From: Winogradskyella pacifica
Lineage (GTDB): Bacteria > Bacteroidota > Bacteroidia > Flavobacteriales > Flavobacteriaceae
Length of the DNA stretch: 64,000 nt
Direction: 5' to 3'
Assembly (NCBI RefSeq): GCF_013403915.1
Contig: NZ_JABFDI010000005.1
Location: forward strand, 146,992 to 210,991
Every line of letters starts with the position of its first letter. Positions within the stretch are counted from its first letter, which is position 1. Positions 16,501-25,354 of the stretch are shown here, in pieces. Position numbers and translations under genes: made by a program. Below the pieces are notes generated by a model. It had not been told where the DNA came from. It worked only from the letters and a program-made list of their open reading frames with translations, and searched no databases.

Positions 16501-19112
16501 TAGGAACCATAATTGTTGCCTTTTGGTGATTGTAACCCAACAAAACTTTCGTAAGGTGCATAAGGCATGGTGAAAGCATCTAGTGAAAAATCACCTCCGT
16601 TTTCAAACGCTCGCACTAAAAATTGAGCCGTTAACATACCAGGAGCATTTTTACCGATATTTAATTTAGCGTCAATTGTAGCATGACCTTCTTCATCTAA
16701 ATTACCTTCAAAAACATTGGTTTCTTCAGAACTGAATGTTCGTGTAGGGTCGTTAAAAACGTAATCTTTATAGCCTTTAAAACTTGTATAAGTTGATGTG
16801 AATTTTGCTTTTATTTCCGCTTTTAAGTTCTTTGCTGGTGCGCCATGTAACCACGTCACATTTAAATCTCCTTGAAGCGGTTTGTCGTTGGTTAAAATAT
16901 CATTTTCAAAATCGATTTTAATTTTTAATCGGTTTGGTTTTACGGTTTCAATTTTTAAACCTTTAGAAAATGTTGCTCCTCCAACAGAAACCTTCGCATT
17001 ATAATTTCCGGTTTTATAGTCTGTTGAGGTTGGCACCGTGAAATCATAGAAATTATTAAGGTTATCTATAGAGATTTTTCTGTACACTAATTTTCCAACA
17101 GGATCTGTGATTTCTAATTTTACAGGATGACGCTTTGGTAGTTTGTTTGCAACATCATTCAACATAAACGTTAAAAACAAACTATCTCCTGGTCGCCAAA
17201 CACCACGTTCTGCGTAGATGTAGCCTTTAAGTCCACGTTGTAGTCGGTTACCAGACACATCAAATTTACTCAGCGATAAGGACATACCATCGTGTAATTT
17301 AATATAACTCACATTACTACCTTTAGTCGCAATCGCAAAAGCAGCTCTGTGTTTAGCATCGATTTTTATAATACCGTCTTTATTGGTAATTCCATTTGCT
17401 AATTCTTGTTGTTGGTAATTGTATAGTGTGACTTTTGCAGCACTTTCTGGACTAGTTGATAGAATATTCGTTATCGCAAATAGATAAGTATTATCCGCAC
17501 CTTGTTTCGCAATAATTCCAAGATCTGAACTGATTAAATTCTGAGAGACCACGCGATTGCCGTAATTAAAATAAGAGTCCGTACAAGGATTATCTCTATC
17601 TCTCCAGCGGTAATTGGTATTTCGGTAGCTATAGGTTAAATTGTCCCAATAGCGTTCTTCTCGTAAGTCTTCTTCTTCCTCAGTACTTTCTTCAGAAGCG
17701 TAGTAATCTTCCTCATAATAATCGCCGTAGTAATCATCTTCATCAATGGTTGTTGTTTCAGCATTCGACGTACAATCGTAAAGCGAATACTCCTTTTTAA
17801 AGCTTAACTCCACTCTGTAAATCGCACCAGGATCTGCTTGAAGATATTTTGATAAATCAATACTGTAAGCTTTCCATTTTCCGGTGTTTTGATTTTCTTC
17901 TTGAATTAAAGTGATGGTCTCCTTTGCAATACGTCTACCTACTTTTTTAATAGCATATTGGTCGCCACTATTAAGGTCGTAATCTTGTAAAAATTGAAGG
18001 ACGTTATCTTCAAAAATTTTAATGATTCTGACATCAACTTTACTCAAGTTAACCGCTTCAAAATTGAATTTCAATTCTTTTGAATTTGGAAGAATACTTC
18101 CGTTGCTAATAAGTCGGACTTCAGGTTTTAATTCTTCAAAAGTTAACAGTTCTGAAAACGGTTTCTTTAATTTGAAACCATCGGTGTTTTTAATGCCTTT
18201 AAAGACATCGACTTGAATATCTCCAACCAATTTAGTGTCTGGATACACTCTTAGTACATTACCATCAACAATATATTTTGGATTTTTAACGCCTTGAAGC
18301 GATACTAATCCGGCGAAATTTTGCTGCTTTACTAAAGGATCTGAAAAGTTTAGCGATAAGAATTGTTCCGGACTCTGAACAACTTCTGTATTCACAATCG
18401 TGAAATTATTTTTTCCAGGAATAGTGATAAAGTTCTCACCTTTATTGTCCGCTTTTATAGCAGATCCATCCCATGTGATATCAATTTTACTATCTTCAAC
18501 TAAACGGTTAATACTATCTATTTTAAACTCGAAGAATTTTGAAGTTTCATTAGCTTCATTCCATACTAAGTTTAAAGATTTTGAGTTCTGGGAAGCAGCG
18601 ACTAATTTTTTAGCTTCATTAAGTGAAATCACATCAGCCGATCGTAATTGCGCAAACATATACTGCCATTCTTTACTATACGATTGTAGGTTTTGAGTGG
18701 TAATATTGAAACTTGGTGTGATGGTTTTAAATTGAAACGTATAATCTTCAAAATCCTTTGGTATAGTATTATAAATCGCACCCAATTTAACGTTTACGGT
18801 ATATTCTGTAGCAGGTTCTAAAGATTCATCTGGTGTAAACAAAAGTGTATGATTGTTCATGGCTTTTAATTGTCCTTGAACGTGAGGTGTTAATTTAATA
18901 AGGTCAGCTGGTAATGTTTTATCTATTTCCCAACCACTAACAGTATCTGAAAGTGTAATTTTTATAGGATCTGCAACAGACACCAATCCTGAAGTAGTGT
19001 AACTGATATAGTCTCTAAATTTAAAAATGTTATCCGTTTCAACAGGCTTCTTTTTACAAGAACATACAAATGCTAGAATTAGGAGTAGGAGGAGGTGCTT
19101 TTTGATGTTCAT
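13539..19112 (-). CDS. Alpha-2-macroglobulin family lipoprotein
   Basis: This 1857-residue protein begins with a lipoprotein signal (lipobox FVCSC, Cys19), so it should be anchored in the periplasm or outer membrane. It has MG-type beta-sandwich domains, including MG2-like KGYIYAERGVWRPGDSLFLTF. The bait region leads into the alpha-2-macroglobulin family domain and the thioester motif CLEQ at 1411-1414 in YPHGCLEQTTSG. An alpha-helical toroid and a receptor-binding-like C-terminus follow. The intact CLEQ predicts a working Cys-Gln thioester, used to trap attacking proteases. In many bacteria it is paired with PBP1C, thought to repair the cell wall after attack. An acidic Tyr-rich insertion (DEDDYYGDYYEEDYY onward, about residues 450-485) is unusual. 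A -7 box lies 38 bases upstream. Confidence 0.93.
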   Translation of the reverse strand: MNIKKHLLLLLILAFVCSCKKKPVETDNIFKFRDYISYTTSGLVSVADPIKITLSDTVSGWEIDKTLPADLIKLTPHVQGQLKAMNNHTLLFTPDESLEPATEYTVNVKLGAIYNTIPKDFEDYTFQFKTITPSFNITTQNLQSYSKEWQYMFAQLRSADVISLNEAKKLVAASQNSKSLNLVWNEANETSKFFEFKIDSINRLVEDSKIDITWDGSAIKADNKGENFITIPGKNNFTIVNTEVVQSPEQFLSLNFSDPLVKQQNFAGLVSLQGVKNPKYIVDGNVLRVYPDTKLVGDIQVDVFKGIKNTDGFKLKKPFSELLTFEELKPEVRLISNGSILPNSKELKFNFEAVNLSKVDVRIIKIFEDNVLQFLQDYDLNSGDQYAIKKVGRRIAKETITLIQEENQNTGKWKAYSIDLSKYLQADPGAIYRVELSFKKEYSLYDCTSNAETTTIDEDDYYGDYYEEDYYASEESTEEEEDLREERYWDNLTYSYRNTNYRWRDRDNPCTDSYFNYGNRVVSQNLISSDLGIIAKQGADNTYLFAITNILSTSPESAAKVTLYNYQQQELANGITNKDGIIKIDAKHRAAFAIATKGSNVSYIKLHDGMSLSLSKFDVSGNRLQRGLKGYIYAERGVWRPGDSLFLTFMLNDVANKLPKRHPVKLEITDPVGKLVYRKISIDNLNNFYDFTVPTSTDYKTGNYNAKVSVGGATFSKGLKIETVKPNRLKIKIDFENDILTNDKPLQGDLNVTWLHGAPAKNLKAEIKAKFTSTYTSFKGYKDYVFNDPTRTFSSEETNVFEGNLDEEGHATIDAKLNIGKNAPGMLTAQFLVRAFENGGDFSLDAFTMPYAPYESFVGLQSPKGNNYGSYFTDENHTFDVATVTAEGQPIQRKNLEVKVYKVEWRWWWNSSYDNLSSYVSSNYHRPVQSFSVNTDANGKANFKLKIPEDERGRYLIRVVDPVSGHATGRTAYFYKNWWSSNPSNDKEAAKMLVFSTDKENYNVGDTAKLTFPSGSEGRALVSIENGSEVLQHQWVKTKPGETTVDIPVTSAMAPNVFINISLLQPHAITSNDLPIRLYGVIPMMVEDPSTKLEPQIKMPDVIQPEQSYEIKVSEKHNKSMTYTIAVVEEGLLDLTRFKTPNAWDSFYAREALGVKTWDIFDDVIGAYSGSIDQVFAIGGDGSAAAGKNKKANRFKPVVTYLGPFLLDKGQTKTHQLKMPNYIGAVRAMVVAGNNATEAYGSAEKSVQVKKPLMVLATLPRKLSPGEKVTLPVTVFAMEDKVKNVNLSLKLSDGIVVKGDTSQSIRFDKPDEKMVYFELDVTKAKGINTIEVIATGNGEKSTYKVEIDVENPNPFTSRVIDNELEANTKQTIDITTFGVVGTNSATVEFSTLPPMDFTGRLQYLIRYPHGCLEQTTSGVFPQLFLADIFDLTAQKKKEVQSNIESGIKRLGNFQQPNGGMSYWMGENTANDWSTSYAGHFMIEAEKKGFVLPLTFKSNWIAYQQQASRNWRPSYRVYHSDLAQAYRLYTLALAGSPDLASMNRLREFEELSNEAKWRLAAAYALAGQQEASDAISKTANINFQPSKSNYYTYGSVDRNRAMALETMIITGNPKARDLAKTIAKDLSSNNWMSTQTTAYSLLAMGKMVVKNGGKDLKLTYSINGKSETIDTKNAIAQRSIPINDGTNQLTITNAKDNLVYVRVLNSGKLKLGEELAEQRGFTISTVYKDLQGNKIDIKTLQQGQDFVATVSISNLTNDYVHDVALTQIFPSGWDIVNTRFTAFGDTTVSQARYTDIRDDRVNFYFDMNPKGKHGTKTFTVLLNASYLGTYYLPGSQAEAMYDNDYLVRNKGEWITVEK

Positions 19113-19416
19113 GTTGCTGATGGATTTAATTGAATGTTTCGACTAAGAAGCAAAGGTAAGTGCTTTCTTGTTAAATAAGTACGCTTAGATTTTTAGTTTT
19201 AGACGTAGGTTAATTGTTAAATTGGTCTTAAAGTTAATAATTATACACAAATGAGTTAATGAAATTAAGATAGTTTTTGTAGAGAGGGTTAATTTGTTAT
19301 TCGACTAACTCATAGGCCTTAATGTTATTCAATTTAGAGATGCCACACTTCGGCTAACTAAGTATTTATTACTAACTTCGCATAAAATTTTAATAATTCA
19401 TAAAAAATAAGCAAAT
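19113..19416. other. Divergent intergenic region
   Basis: A gene-free 304 bases between the alpha-2-macroglobulin gene (minus) and the aldehyde dehydrogenase gene (plus). It holds a -7 box on the minus strand at 19151-19158 and a weaker one, TAACTTCG, at 19373-19380 on the plus strand. I see no riboswitch or operator-like palindrome. Confidence 0.6.
19151..19158 (-). promoter_or_regulatory. Candidate -7 box (TACCTTTG) for the alpha-2-macroglobulin gene
   Basis: The reverse complement of CAAAGGTA matches TAnnTTTG. It sits 38 bases before the start codon. No clear TTG element lies at the expected spacing. Confidence 0.4.
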
Positions 19417-20970
19417 ATGGAAGCAGTAGCTACCGATTTCGGAATAAAAGAAGCCTTACAACAGTTGGGTGTAAAAGATATAAATGAAGGATCTTCTACA
19501 GGTTCTAATAATTTTTCTAACGGAGAAATTATAGAATCTTACTCTCCTGTAGATGGCAAATTAATAGGAAAAGTAAAAACAACCACAAGAGCCGATTACG
19601 ATAAAGTAATGGATGCAGCAACTAGCGCATTTAAAACTTGGAGAGATGTACCTGCACCACAACGTGGCGAAATTGTACGTCAGTTTGGTAATAAATTAAG
19701 AGACTTAAAAGAACCTTTAGGGAAATTAGTGTCTTACGAAATGGGTAAATCGTTGCAAGAAGGTTACGGTGAGGTTCAAGAAATGATTGACATCTGTGAT
19801 TTTGCTGTAGGTTTATCGCGTCAATTAAACGGACAAACCATTCCTTCAGAACGTCCTGGTCACGTGATGAGAGAACAATGGCATCCAATTGGAGTTGTTG
19901 GTATTATTTCAGCATTTAATTTCCCAGTAGCAGTTTGGGCTTGGAACACAGCTTTAGCTTGGATTTGTGGTGATGTTTGTGTTTGGAAAGCTTCTGAAAA
20001 ATCATTGTTATGTTCAATAGCTTGTCAGAATATTATTGCTGGCATTTTAAAAGAAAATAACTTACCAGAAGGTATTTCTTGTATTATTAATGGAGACTAC
20101 AAAGTAGGTGAAATGATGACTACAGATCATAGAATGCCTTTAGTATCTGCTACAGGTTCTACAAGAATGGGACGTATTGTTGGTAAAACAGTTGCAGAAC
20201 GTTTTGGAAAATCATTATTAGAATTAGGTGGAAACAATGCTATTATTATCACGCCAACTGCCGATTTAAAAGTGGTGGTTCCTGGTGCTGTGTTTGGTGC
20301 TGTGGGGACTTGTGGTCAACGTTGTACTTCTACGCGTCGTTTAATTATTCACGAATCTGTTTACGATAAAGTAAGAGATGCCATTGTTGGTGCTTACGGA
20401 CAAATTAAAATTGGTAACCCGTTAGATGAAAATAATCACGTTGGACCATTAATCGATAAAGATTCTGTGAATACCTATTTAGCGGCTATTGAAAAAGCAA
20501 AAGCTGAAGGTGGAAACGTTTTAGTTGAAGGTGGAGTTTTAGAAGGTGAAGGTTTTGAAAGTGGTTGTTACGTAAAACCAGCAATCATCGAAGCTGAAAA
20601 TCATTTCGAAATTGTACAACACGAAACATTTGCTCCAATCTTATACTTAATGAAGTATTCTGGTGAGGTTGAAAATGCTATTGAGAAACAAAATGGTGTG
20701 GCTCAAGGTTTATCATCAGCCATCATGACTAACGAAATGAAAGAAGCAGAGAAGTTTTTATCTTATGCTGGTTCTGACTGTGGAATTGCAAACGTAAACA
20801 TCGGAACTTCTGGTGCTGAAATTGGTGGTGCCTTTGGTGGTGAAAAAGAAACAGGTGGTGGACGTGAGTCTGGCTCTGATGCATGGAAAGTGTACATGAG
20901 AAGACAAACCAATACGGTTAACTATTCTGACGAATTGCCTTTAGCACAAGGGATTAAGTTTGATCTTTAA
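19417..20970 (+). CDS. amaB: ALDH7-type aldehyde dehydrogenase (aminoadipate semialdehyde / piperideine-6-carboxylate)
   Basis: This NAD-dependent aldehyde dehydrogenase of 517 residues has the catalytic Cys303 in CGQRCTSTRR and the general base Glu269 in LELGGNN. The N-terminal ALQQLGV and the segments ISAFNFPVAVWAWN and GGGRESGSDAWKVYMRRQT are characteristic of the antiquitin (ALDH7) group. That group oxidises alpha-aminoadipate semialdehyde in lysine degradation and also protects against aldehydes. Other lysine-catabolic genes are not next to it, so the substrate is inferred from family alone. It appears monocistronic, with a good terminator 27 bases downstream. The symbol is tentative; pcd is an equivalent name. 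Confidence 0.92.
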   Translation: MEAVATDFGIKEALQQLGVKDINEGSSTGSNNFSNGEIIESYSPVDGKLIGKVKTTTRADYDKVMDAATSAFKTWRDVPAPQRGEIVRQFGNKLRDLKEPLGKLVSYEMGKSLQEGYGEVQEMIDICDFAVGLSRQLNGQTIPSERPGHVMREQWHPIGVVGIISAFNFPVAVWAWNTALAWICGDVCVWKASEKSLLCSIACQNIIAGILKENNLPEGISCIINGDYKVGEMMTTDHRMPLVSATGSTRMGRIVGKTVAERFGKSLLELGGNNAIIITPTADLKVVVPGAVFGAVGTCGQRCTSTRRLIIHESVYDKVRDAIVGAYGQIKIGNPLDENNHVGPLIDKDSVNTYLAAIEKAKAEGGNVLVEGGVLEGEGFESGCYVKPAIIEAENHFEIVQHETFAPILYLMKYSGEVENAIEKQNGVAQGLSSAIMTNEMKEAEKFLSYAGSDCGIANVNIGTSGAEIGGAFGGEKETGGGRESGSDAWKVYMRRQTNTVNYSDELPLAQGIKFDL

Positions 20971-20996
20971 GCTAAGGTTAAGTTTTTAAATATTTT

Positions 20997-21031
20997 AAAG
21001 CCATATCGAAAGATGTGGCTTTATTTTTTTT
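20997..21031 (+). terminator. Intrinsic terminator after the aldehyde dehydrogenase gene
   Basis: An 11-bp stem, AAAGCCATATC/GATGTGGCTTT, has a GAAA loop and one wobble pair, followed by ATTTTTTTT. Confidence 0.85.
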
Positions 21032-21097
21032 AACATTGTAGTGACGCAACCTTTTCTTACAAATTGCATCTACTTTAAAACCGATCTACTTCATGTT

Positions 21098-21793
21098 ATG
21101 AAATTACTATTTAAATTCTTCTTAATACCGTTTTTTTTAACGGCGGTTTTGAGTTGTGAGGTTCACCTAGAAGATAATACTAGGATTTTAGTTGAAGGCA
21201 CAATTAAAGACCAAGACAATATGCCTGTTCCAGATGCGAAAGTAAGTGTCCATACTAGAAGAAGTAATTTTAGTGGTGGTGAAAATCCGTACCTGTTAGG
21301 TGAAGGTTATAGTGCTTCTGATGGTACGTTTTTCGTGACATCATTTTATGATAAAGATGAAGATTTTGCTATTGAAATAGCATTAAATGAGAGTTACAGC
21401 ACTTATGTTTATAAGTCCAATACTCTTAATTTTACTCCGATAGATTTAACTTATAATCTCGAAACGATAACCTTAAGAAGGTTAGCAAACTTTAATTATA
21501 ATATTGTTAAAACAAGTAGTGCATCTAGCACCATTACCTATAGTTTTAGATATGTTGAAGGTTTTTGTTTAGAGTATTTTGAAGGGGAAACACTAAACGA
21601 ATTACAAAGTGTTTGTTATCAAGAACGATTTATAAGTAAAACGCTTAATGATGATAATCCAGATTATGAATGGCTATTGCAGGTACCGATTGGTGAGGTT
21701 GTGGAGTTTACATATTCTATAAATGACGAACCAGAAATAATAGAATTTATTACAATTAATGAAAGCAGCTATGACTTTACGTTCAATTATTAA
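21098..21793 (+). CDS. Lipoprotein with carboxypeptidase-regulatory-like domain
   Basis: Starting at ATG 21098, the protein has 231 residues and a clear lipoprotein signal (MKLLFKFFLIPFFLTAVLSC, lipobox Cys20). A GTG 57 bases upstream is in frame but adds no sensible sequence. Residues of about 25-110 (ILVEGTIKDQDNMPVPDAKVSV, SASDGTFFV) match the carboxypeptidase regulatory-like beta-sandwich found in many Bacteroidota surface proteins. The rest is unrecognised. The gene overlaps the next one by 23 bases, which suggests coupled expression. It probably acts at the outer membrane with that barrel-like protein. Confidence 0.8.
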   Translation: MKLLFKFFLIPFFLTAVLSCEVHLEDNTRILVEGTIKDQDNMPVPDAKVSVHTRRSNFSGGENPYLLGEGYSASDGTFFVTSFYDKDEDFAIEIALNESYSTYVYKSNTLNFTPIDLTYNLETITLRRLANFNYNIVKTSSASSTITYSFRYVEGFCLEYFEGETLNELQSVCYQERFISKTLNDDNPDYEWLLQVPIGEVVEFTYSINDEPEIIEFITINESSYDFTFNY

Positions 21794-22466
21794 TACACTA
21801 ATAATTTTATTAGTTTTTTCTGTGGGTAATGCTCAAGATGAGTCTATTGGACGTGTAGCTAAAACAAGTTCTAGCAATGCATTTTTCGATTCTGAAGAGC
21901 GTCAACGTTTTTTTGCAATTATGGTAGGTGGTCACAAACCATTTACAAGCGGTGACAATTTTATGGGTGAAGGCTTAGAGGGTAAATCTGGAATTGATTT
22001 TAAAGTACAAATGTATATTTATAAGCACTTTTTTATCGGACTTGCAACAGGTGCGAGCTATTTTGATGTTAAAAATCAAGAACGCTTAGGGAGTTATAGA
22101 AAATCGAGAATTGCTGAAAACTATGCCTACTTTGGCTATGAATTATTACCTGCTGAAAAATTGAGATTAGGGATTAATATTGCTTTTGAGGGCAGTTTAG
22201 ATTATAAAAACACGGGTTTTAGTACATCTGATATTGCTGAGCAGCATGATTCAGCGAAGTTAAATCGCTATGGATTATATCTTAATTATGAGTTAGCGAG
22301 GCATTTTATGGTGTACCTCGATTATGGCTATAATGTAAGTAAAACCAATATTGATGTGCCTTCTCAGTTAGATGATTTTTTTAGTAAAGGAAAGTATCAT
22401 TCGATAGGAGTTGGTCTCGTTTTTACAATTGGAAGTCGCGATTTAATATCACGGTTTTTAAATTGA
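21771..22466 (+). CDS. Outer-membrane beta-barrel-like protein
   Basis: Starting at ATG 21771, the protein has 231 residues and a signal peptide (TLIILLVFSVGNAQ). An ATG four codons earlier is possible. The mature part alternates hydrophobic and polar residues with aromatic strand ends (IYKHFFIGLATGASYFDV, RYGLYLNYELARHFMVYLDYGYNVS, YHSIGVGLVFTIGS), typical of an eight-strand barrel. The N-terminal part after the signal is charged. It is translationally linked to the lipoprotein before it. Function is unknown; outer-membrane placement is inferred from strand pattern. Confidence 0.78.
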   Translation: MTLRSIINTLIILLVFSVGNAQDESIGRVAKTSSSNAFFDSEERQRFFAIMVGGHKPFTSGDNFMGEGLEGKSGIDFKVQMYIYKHFFIGLATGASYFDVKNQERLGSYRKSRIAENYAYFGYELLPAEKLRLGINIAFEGSLDYKNTGFSTSDIAEQHDSAKLNRYGLYLNYELARHFMVYLDYGYNVSKTNIDVPSQLDDFFSKGKYHSIGVGLVFTIGSRDLISRFLN

Positions 22467-22504
22467 TTTTTAGTTTTATTACTGATTCAAAAATAATTAA
22501 TTTT

Positions 22505-22535
22505 AAAAACCGTTTGTAAAAGAGACGGTTTTTTT
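22505..22535 (+). terminator. Intrinsic terminator
   Basis: AAAAACCGT (22505-22513) pairs with ACGGTTTTT (22525-22533) around an 11-base loop, followed by more T. It closes the lipoprotein and barrel gene pair. Confidence 0.75.
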
Positions 22536-22588
22536 ATTTGTAATGTTCTGAGTTAAACCATCAGAAAAATATTAAGTCTTAATTAAAC

Positions 22589-23950
22589 ATGACACAGCAA
22601 CAACTTCAACATTTGTATTGGCGAGCAGGTTTTGGAATGCATCCAAAGTCCAATACAATCATATCTAAACAGAGAACATCAGTGGTTGAAGTACTTTTTG
22701 AATCTTCTAAAGCTTTTACTCCACTACATATTGATCTATCTTATTTAGATGGAATTAAACCAGTTGATCTTAAGAGTTTTCCAGAATTAGCACGAGAGAT
22801 TAATCAAAAAGGTACCAAGAAAATTTTAGAGTTTAATATAGCTTGGGTAAAACGATTAGTTAATCCTAGTGAGTTACTTAGAGAGCGTATGACGTTGTTT
22901 TGGGCAAATCATTTTGTGTGCAGAGAGAGAAATCCATTATATGCTGAGCGGTATAATAATACGCTTCGATACTTTGCTTTAGGCGATTTTAGAGATTTTG
23001 TGAAAGCTATTTCTAAAGAAGCCGCAATGCTTAAATATCTAAATGGAAAACAAAATAGAAAAGCAAAACCTAATGAGAATTTTGCACGCGAATTAATGGA
23101 GCTGTTCACATTAGGTGAAGGACAGTACTCCGAAAAAGACATTAAAGAGTGCGCACGAGCTTTTACAGGCTATAGTCATGATTTTGAAGGGGATTTTGTA
23201 TATAAAGAAAACCGTCATGATAATAATTCTAAGCTGTTTTTTAATAGCATAGGCAATTATGATGGTGATGATATTATCGATATTATTCTTAAAAACAAAC
23301 AATGTGCTGCCTTTATTTCAGATAAGATCTACCGTCATTTTGTAAATCCTAAACCTAATAAAAAACATATCGCTGCTATGGCAGATGTGTTCTTTAAGGA
23401 TTATAATATCGAAAATTTAATGCGGTTTGTGTTTCTATCCGATTGGTTTTATGATGACGATAACATCGGTTCAAAAATTAAATCTCCTATAGAGTATTTA
23501 GTGGGTATGGCGAATACAGTGCCTGTTGTATTTGAAAAAGAAAAAGACCTCATTAAAATTCAAAAATTATTGGGACAAACCTTGTTAAACCCACCAAATG
23601 TGGCAGGTTGGAAAGGTGATAAAGCTTGGATTGATGCCAATACCATTATGATACGTTTAAAATTGCCTTCTGTAATTTTGAATAACTCCGTAATTGATTC
23701 GGGCCAAAATGATCAATTCAAGAAGAAATTTATGCAAAAGTATAAAGGTAAATTACCTTTTAAAACCCTACCCAATTGGACTGCTTTTTTAGAGAATTTT
23801 GAGACTGTTGCCACGGGAGATCTTCAAGATTATATCCTTCAAGGGACTATTAATAAGGGGACTGCTGACTATTTAAAAACACTGAGTAAAATGTCTAAGC
23901 GAGAGTATTGCGTTCAGTTGATGTCATTACCAGAATATCAAATGTGTTAA
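22589..23950 (+). CDS. DUF1800 domain-containing protein
   Basis: This 453-residue protein begins HLYWRAGFGMHP, the typical N-terminus of DUF1800. It carries the family features RERMTLFWANHFV, NENFARELMELFTLGEGQYSEKDI and LLGQTLLNPPNVAGWKGDKAWID. The biochemical role is not established. No signal peptide is seen. DUF1800 genes are almost always followed by a DUF1501 gene; that gene starts 2 bases after this stop, so the two are surely one operon. The pair is often linked to handling of exported polymers or sulfated substrates, but this is not proven. Confidence 0.92.
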   Translation: MTQQQLQHLYWRAGFGMHPKSNTIISKQRTSVVEVLFESSKAFTPLHIDLSYLDGIKPVDLKSFPELAREINQKGTKKILEFNIAWVKRLVNPSELLRERMTLFWANHFVCRERNPLYAERYNNTLRYFALGDFRDFVKAISKEAAMLKYLNGKQNRKAKPNENFARELMELFTLGEGQYSEKDIKECARAFTGYSHDFEGDFVYKENRHDNNSKLFFNSIGNYDGDDIIDIILKNKQCAAFISDKIYRHFVNPKPNKKHIAAMADVFFKDYNIENLMRFVFLSDWFYDDDNIGSKIKSPIEYLVGMANTVPVVFEKEKDLIKIQKLLGQTLLNPPNVAGWKGDKAWIDANTIMIRLKLPSVILNNSVIDSGQNDQFKKKFMQKYKGKLPFKTLPNWTAFLENFETVATGDLQDYILQGTINKGTADYLKTLSKMSKREYCVQLMSLPEYQMC

Positions 23951-23952
23951 TT

Positions 23953-25140
23953 ATGGATAGACGAAAATTTCTTAAAAATTCAGCACTAGCGAGCAGCTTA
24001 TTTTTTGTTCCTGATTTTGTAAAAGCATTCGAAGCTGTGGCTTCAGAACGTTTAGGATATAAACGTTTGGTTATTGTACAATTGGCTGGAGGAAATGATG
24101 GACTTAATACCATAATTCCGCACAACAATGATTTGTATTACAACGCAAGGCCAAAATTAGCGATTACTAAAGATATTATAAAACTAAATGACGATTTAGG
24201 ATTTCATCCAAGTTTAAGTCCGTTACGTGGGTTGTTTGATAATGGAGAATTATCCATCATCAACAATGTCGGTTATCCAAACCCTGTACGATCACATTTT
24301 AGATCTATGGATATTTGGCAAACGGCAAGTAGCTCAGATGAATATTTGCAAAGTGGTTGGTTGGGGCGTTATTTAGATCAGTATGGAAAACAGCCTTACA
24401 ATGCTATAGAAATTGATGAGAAGCTCAGTTTAGCCATGAAGGGTGATCATTTTAATGGCATTGCAACTAACGATTTTAGAGTCTTGTATAATTCGGCAAA
24501 AGACCCATATTTTAAAAGTGTATTAAGCCATTATAACGATACACATTTAAGTGAACACAACTTAGGGTATTTGTATCAAACTATGATTGAAGCTAAATCC
24601 TCTGCGAATTATATTTTTGAAAATACGGATGTAAAAACTTCACAAGAAACCTATCCTCAAAACGCATTTGCAAAACAACTTAAAAATGTAGCCCAGTTTA
24701 TTAATTCGGGTTTAGACACTAAGGTTTTTTACACATCTCTTGGGGGATTTGATACGCATGCGAATCAGAATAACAAGCAAACAAAATTATTATCAGAATA
24801 TGCAGGAAGTGTCTCGGCATTTGTAAGCGATTTAAAGCGAAATGATACGTTTAAAGATACATTGATTTTAACTTTCTCTGAGTTTGGAAGACGTGTTAAA
24901 CAAAACGCAGCTAATGGTACAGATCATGGTACTGCTAATAATGTGTTTGTAATCGGTAAGAATCTAAAGAAGGCGGGTTTCTATAATAATTTGGCGAGTT
25001 TAAGTGACTTGGACGCTAATGGAGATATAAAATACACTACCGATTTTAGATCGATTTATGCTACAATACTTTCAAAATGGATGGGTGTTTCTGCTGACGG
25101 TATAATTCCAAATAAACAAGAACAATTAAATTTTATTTAA
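23953..25140 (+). CDS. DUF1501 domain-containing protein, Tat-type signal
   Basis: Starting at ATG 23953, the protein has 395 residues. The start gives MDRRKFLKNSALASSLFF, an RR-x-F-L-K twin-arginine-like signal, whereas an upstream in-frame ATG lies inside the DUF1800 gene. The core LVIVQLAGGNDGLNTIIPH, the SLGGFDTHANQ motif and LTFSEFGRRV followed by GTDHGTANNVFVIG identify DUF1501, an alkaline phosphatase/sulfatase-fold relative with conserved Asp, His and Glu that could bind metal. It is exported folded and likely acts in the periplasm with its DUF1800 partner. Confidence 0.92.
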   Translation: MDRRKFLKNSALASSLFFVPDFVKAFEAVASERLGYKRLVIVQLAGGNDGLNTIIPHNNDLYYNARPKLAITKDIIKLNDDLGFHPSLSPLRGLFDNGELSIINNVGYPNPVRSHFRSMDIWQTASSSDEYLQSGWLGRYLDQYGKQPYNAIEIDEKLSLAMKGDHFNGIATNDFRVLYNSAKDPYFKSVLSHYNDTHLSEHNLGYLYQTMIEAKSSANYIFENTDVKTSQETYPQNAFAKQLKNVAQFINSGLDTKVFYTSLGGFDTHANQNNKQTKLLSEYAGSVSAFVSDLKRNDTFKDTLILTFSEFGRRVKQNAANGTDHGTANNVFVIGKNLKKAGFYNNLASLSDLDANGDIKYTTDFRSIYATILSKWMGVSADGIIPNKQEQLNFI

Positions 25141-25150
25141 GCGCATAAAA

Positions 25151-25197
25151 AAACCTTGTTTCAATTTTCAGCTTTTGGCTTTAGAGAAACAAGGTTT
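25151..25197. terminator. Long-loop hairpin between convergent genes
   Basis: AAACCTTGTTTC and its exact complement GAAACAAGGTTT form a 12-bp stem around 23 bases, the loop itself containing AGC..GCT. The T run follows on the minus strand (A7 on the plus strand before it), so it fits best as terminator for the AlbA_2 gene. It also closes the DUF1501 gene. Confidence 0.65.
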
Positions 25198-25354
25198 GGT
25201 AATTGATTAATAGCATTACAAATATGGACAATATTTAGGTGGGTCAGCAAAGTTTCTGATGAATGGTCGAAAAAAATGTATAATCAGTAGTGTTTTTAAG
25301 TTTGATTCGGTAAAACGCAAAAATCAGGGATTAAAAACATTTATTATCGGTGAA

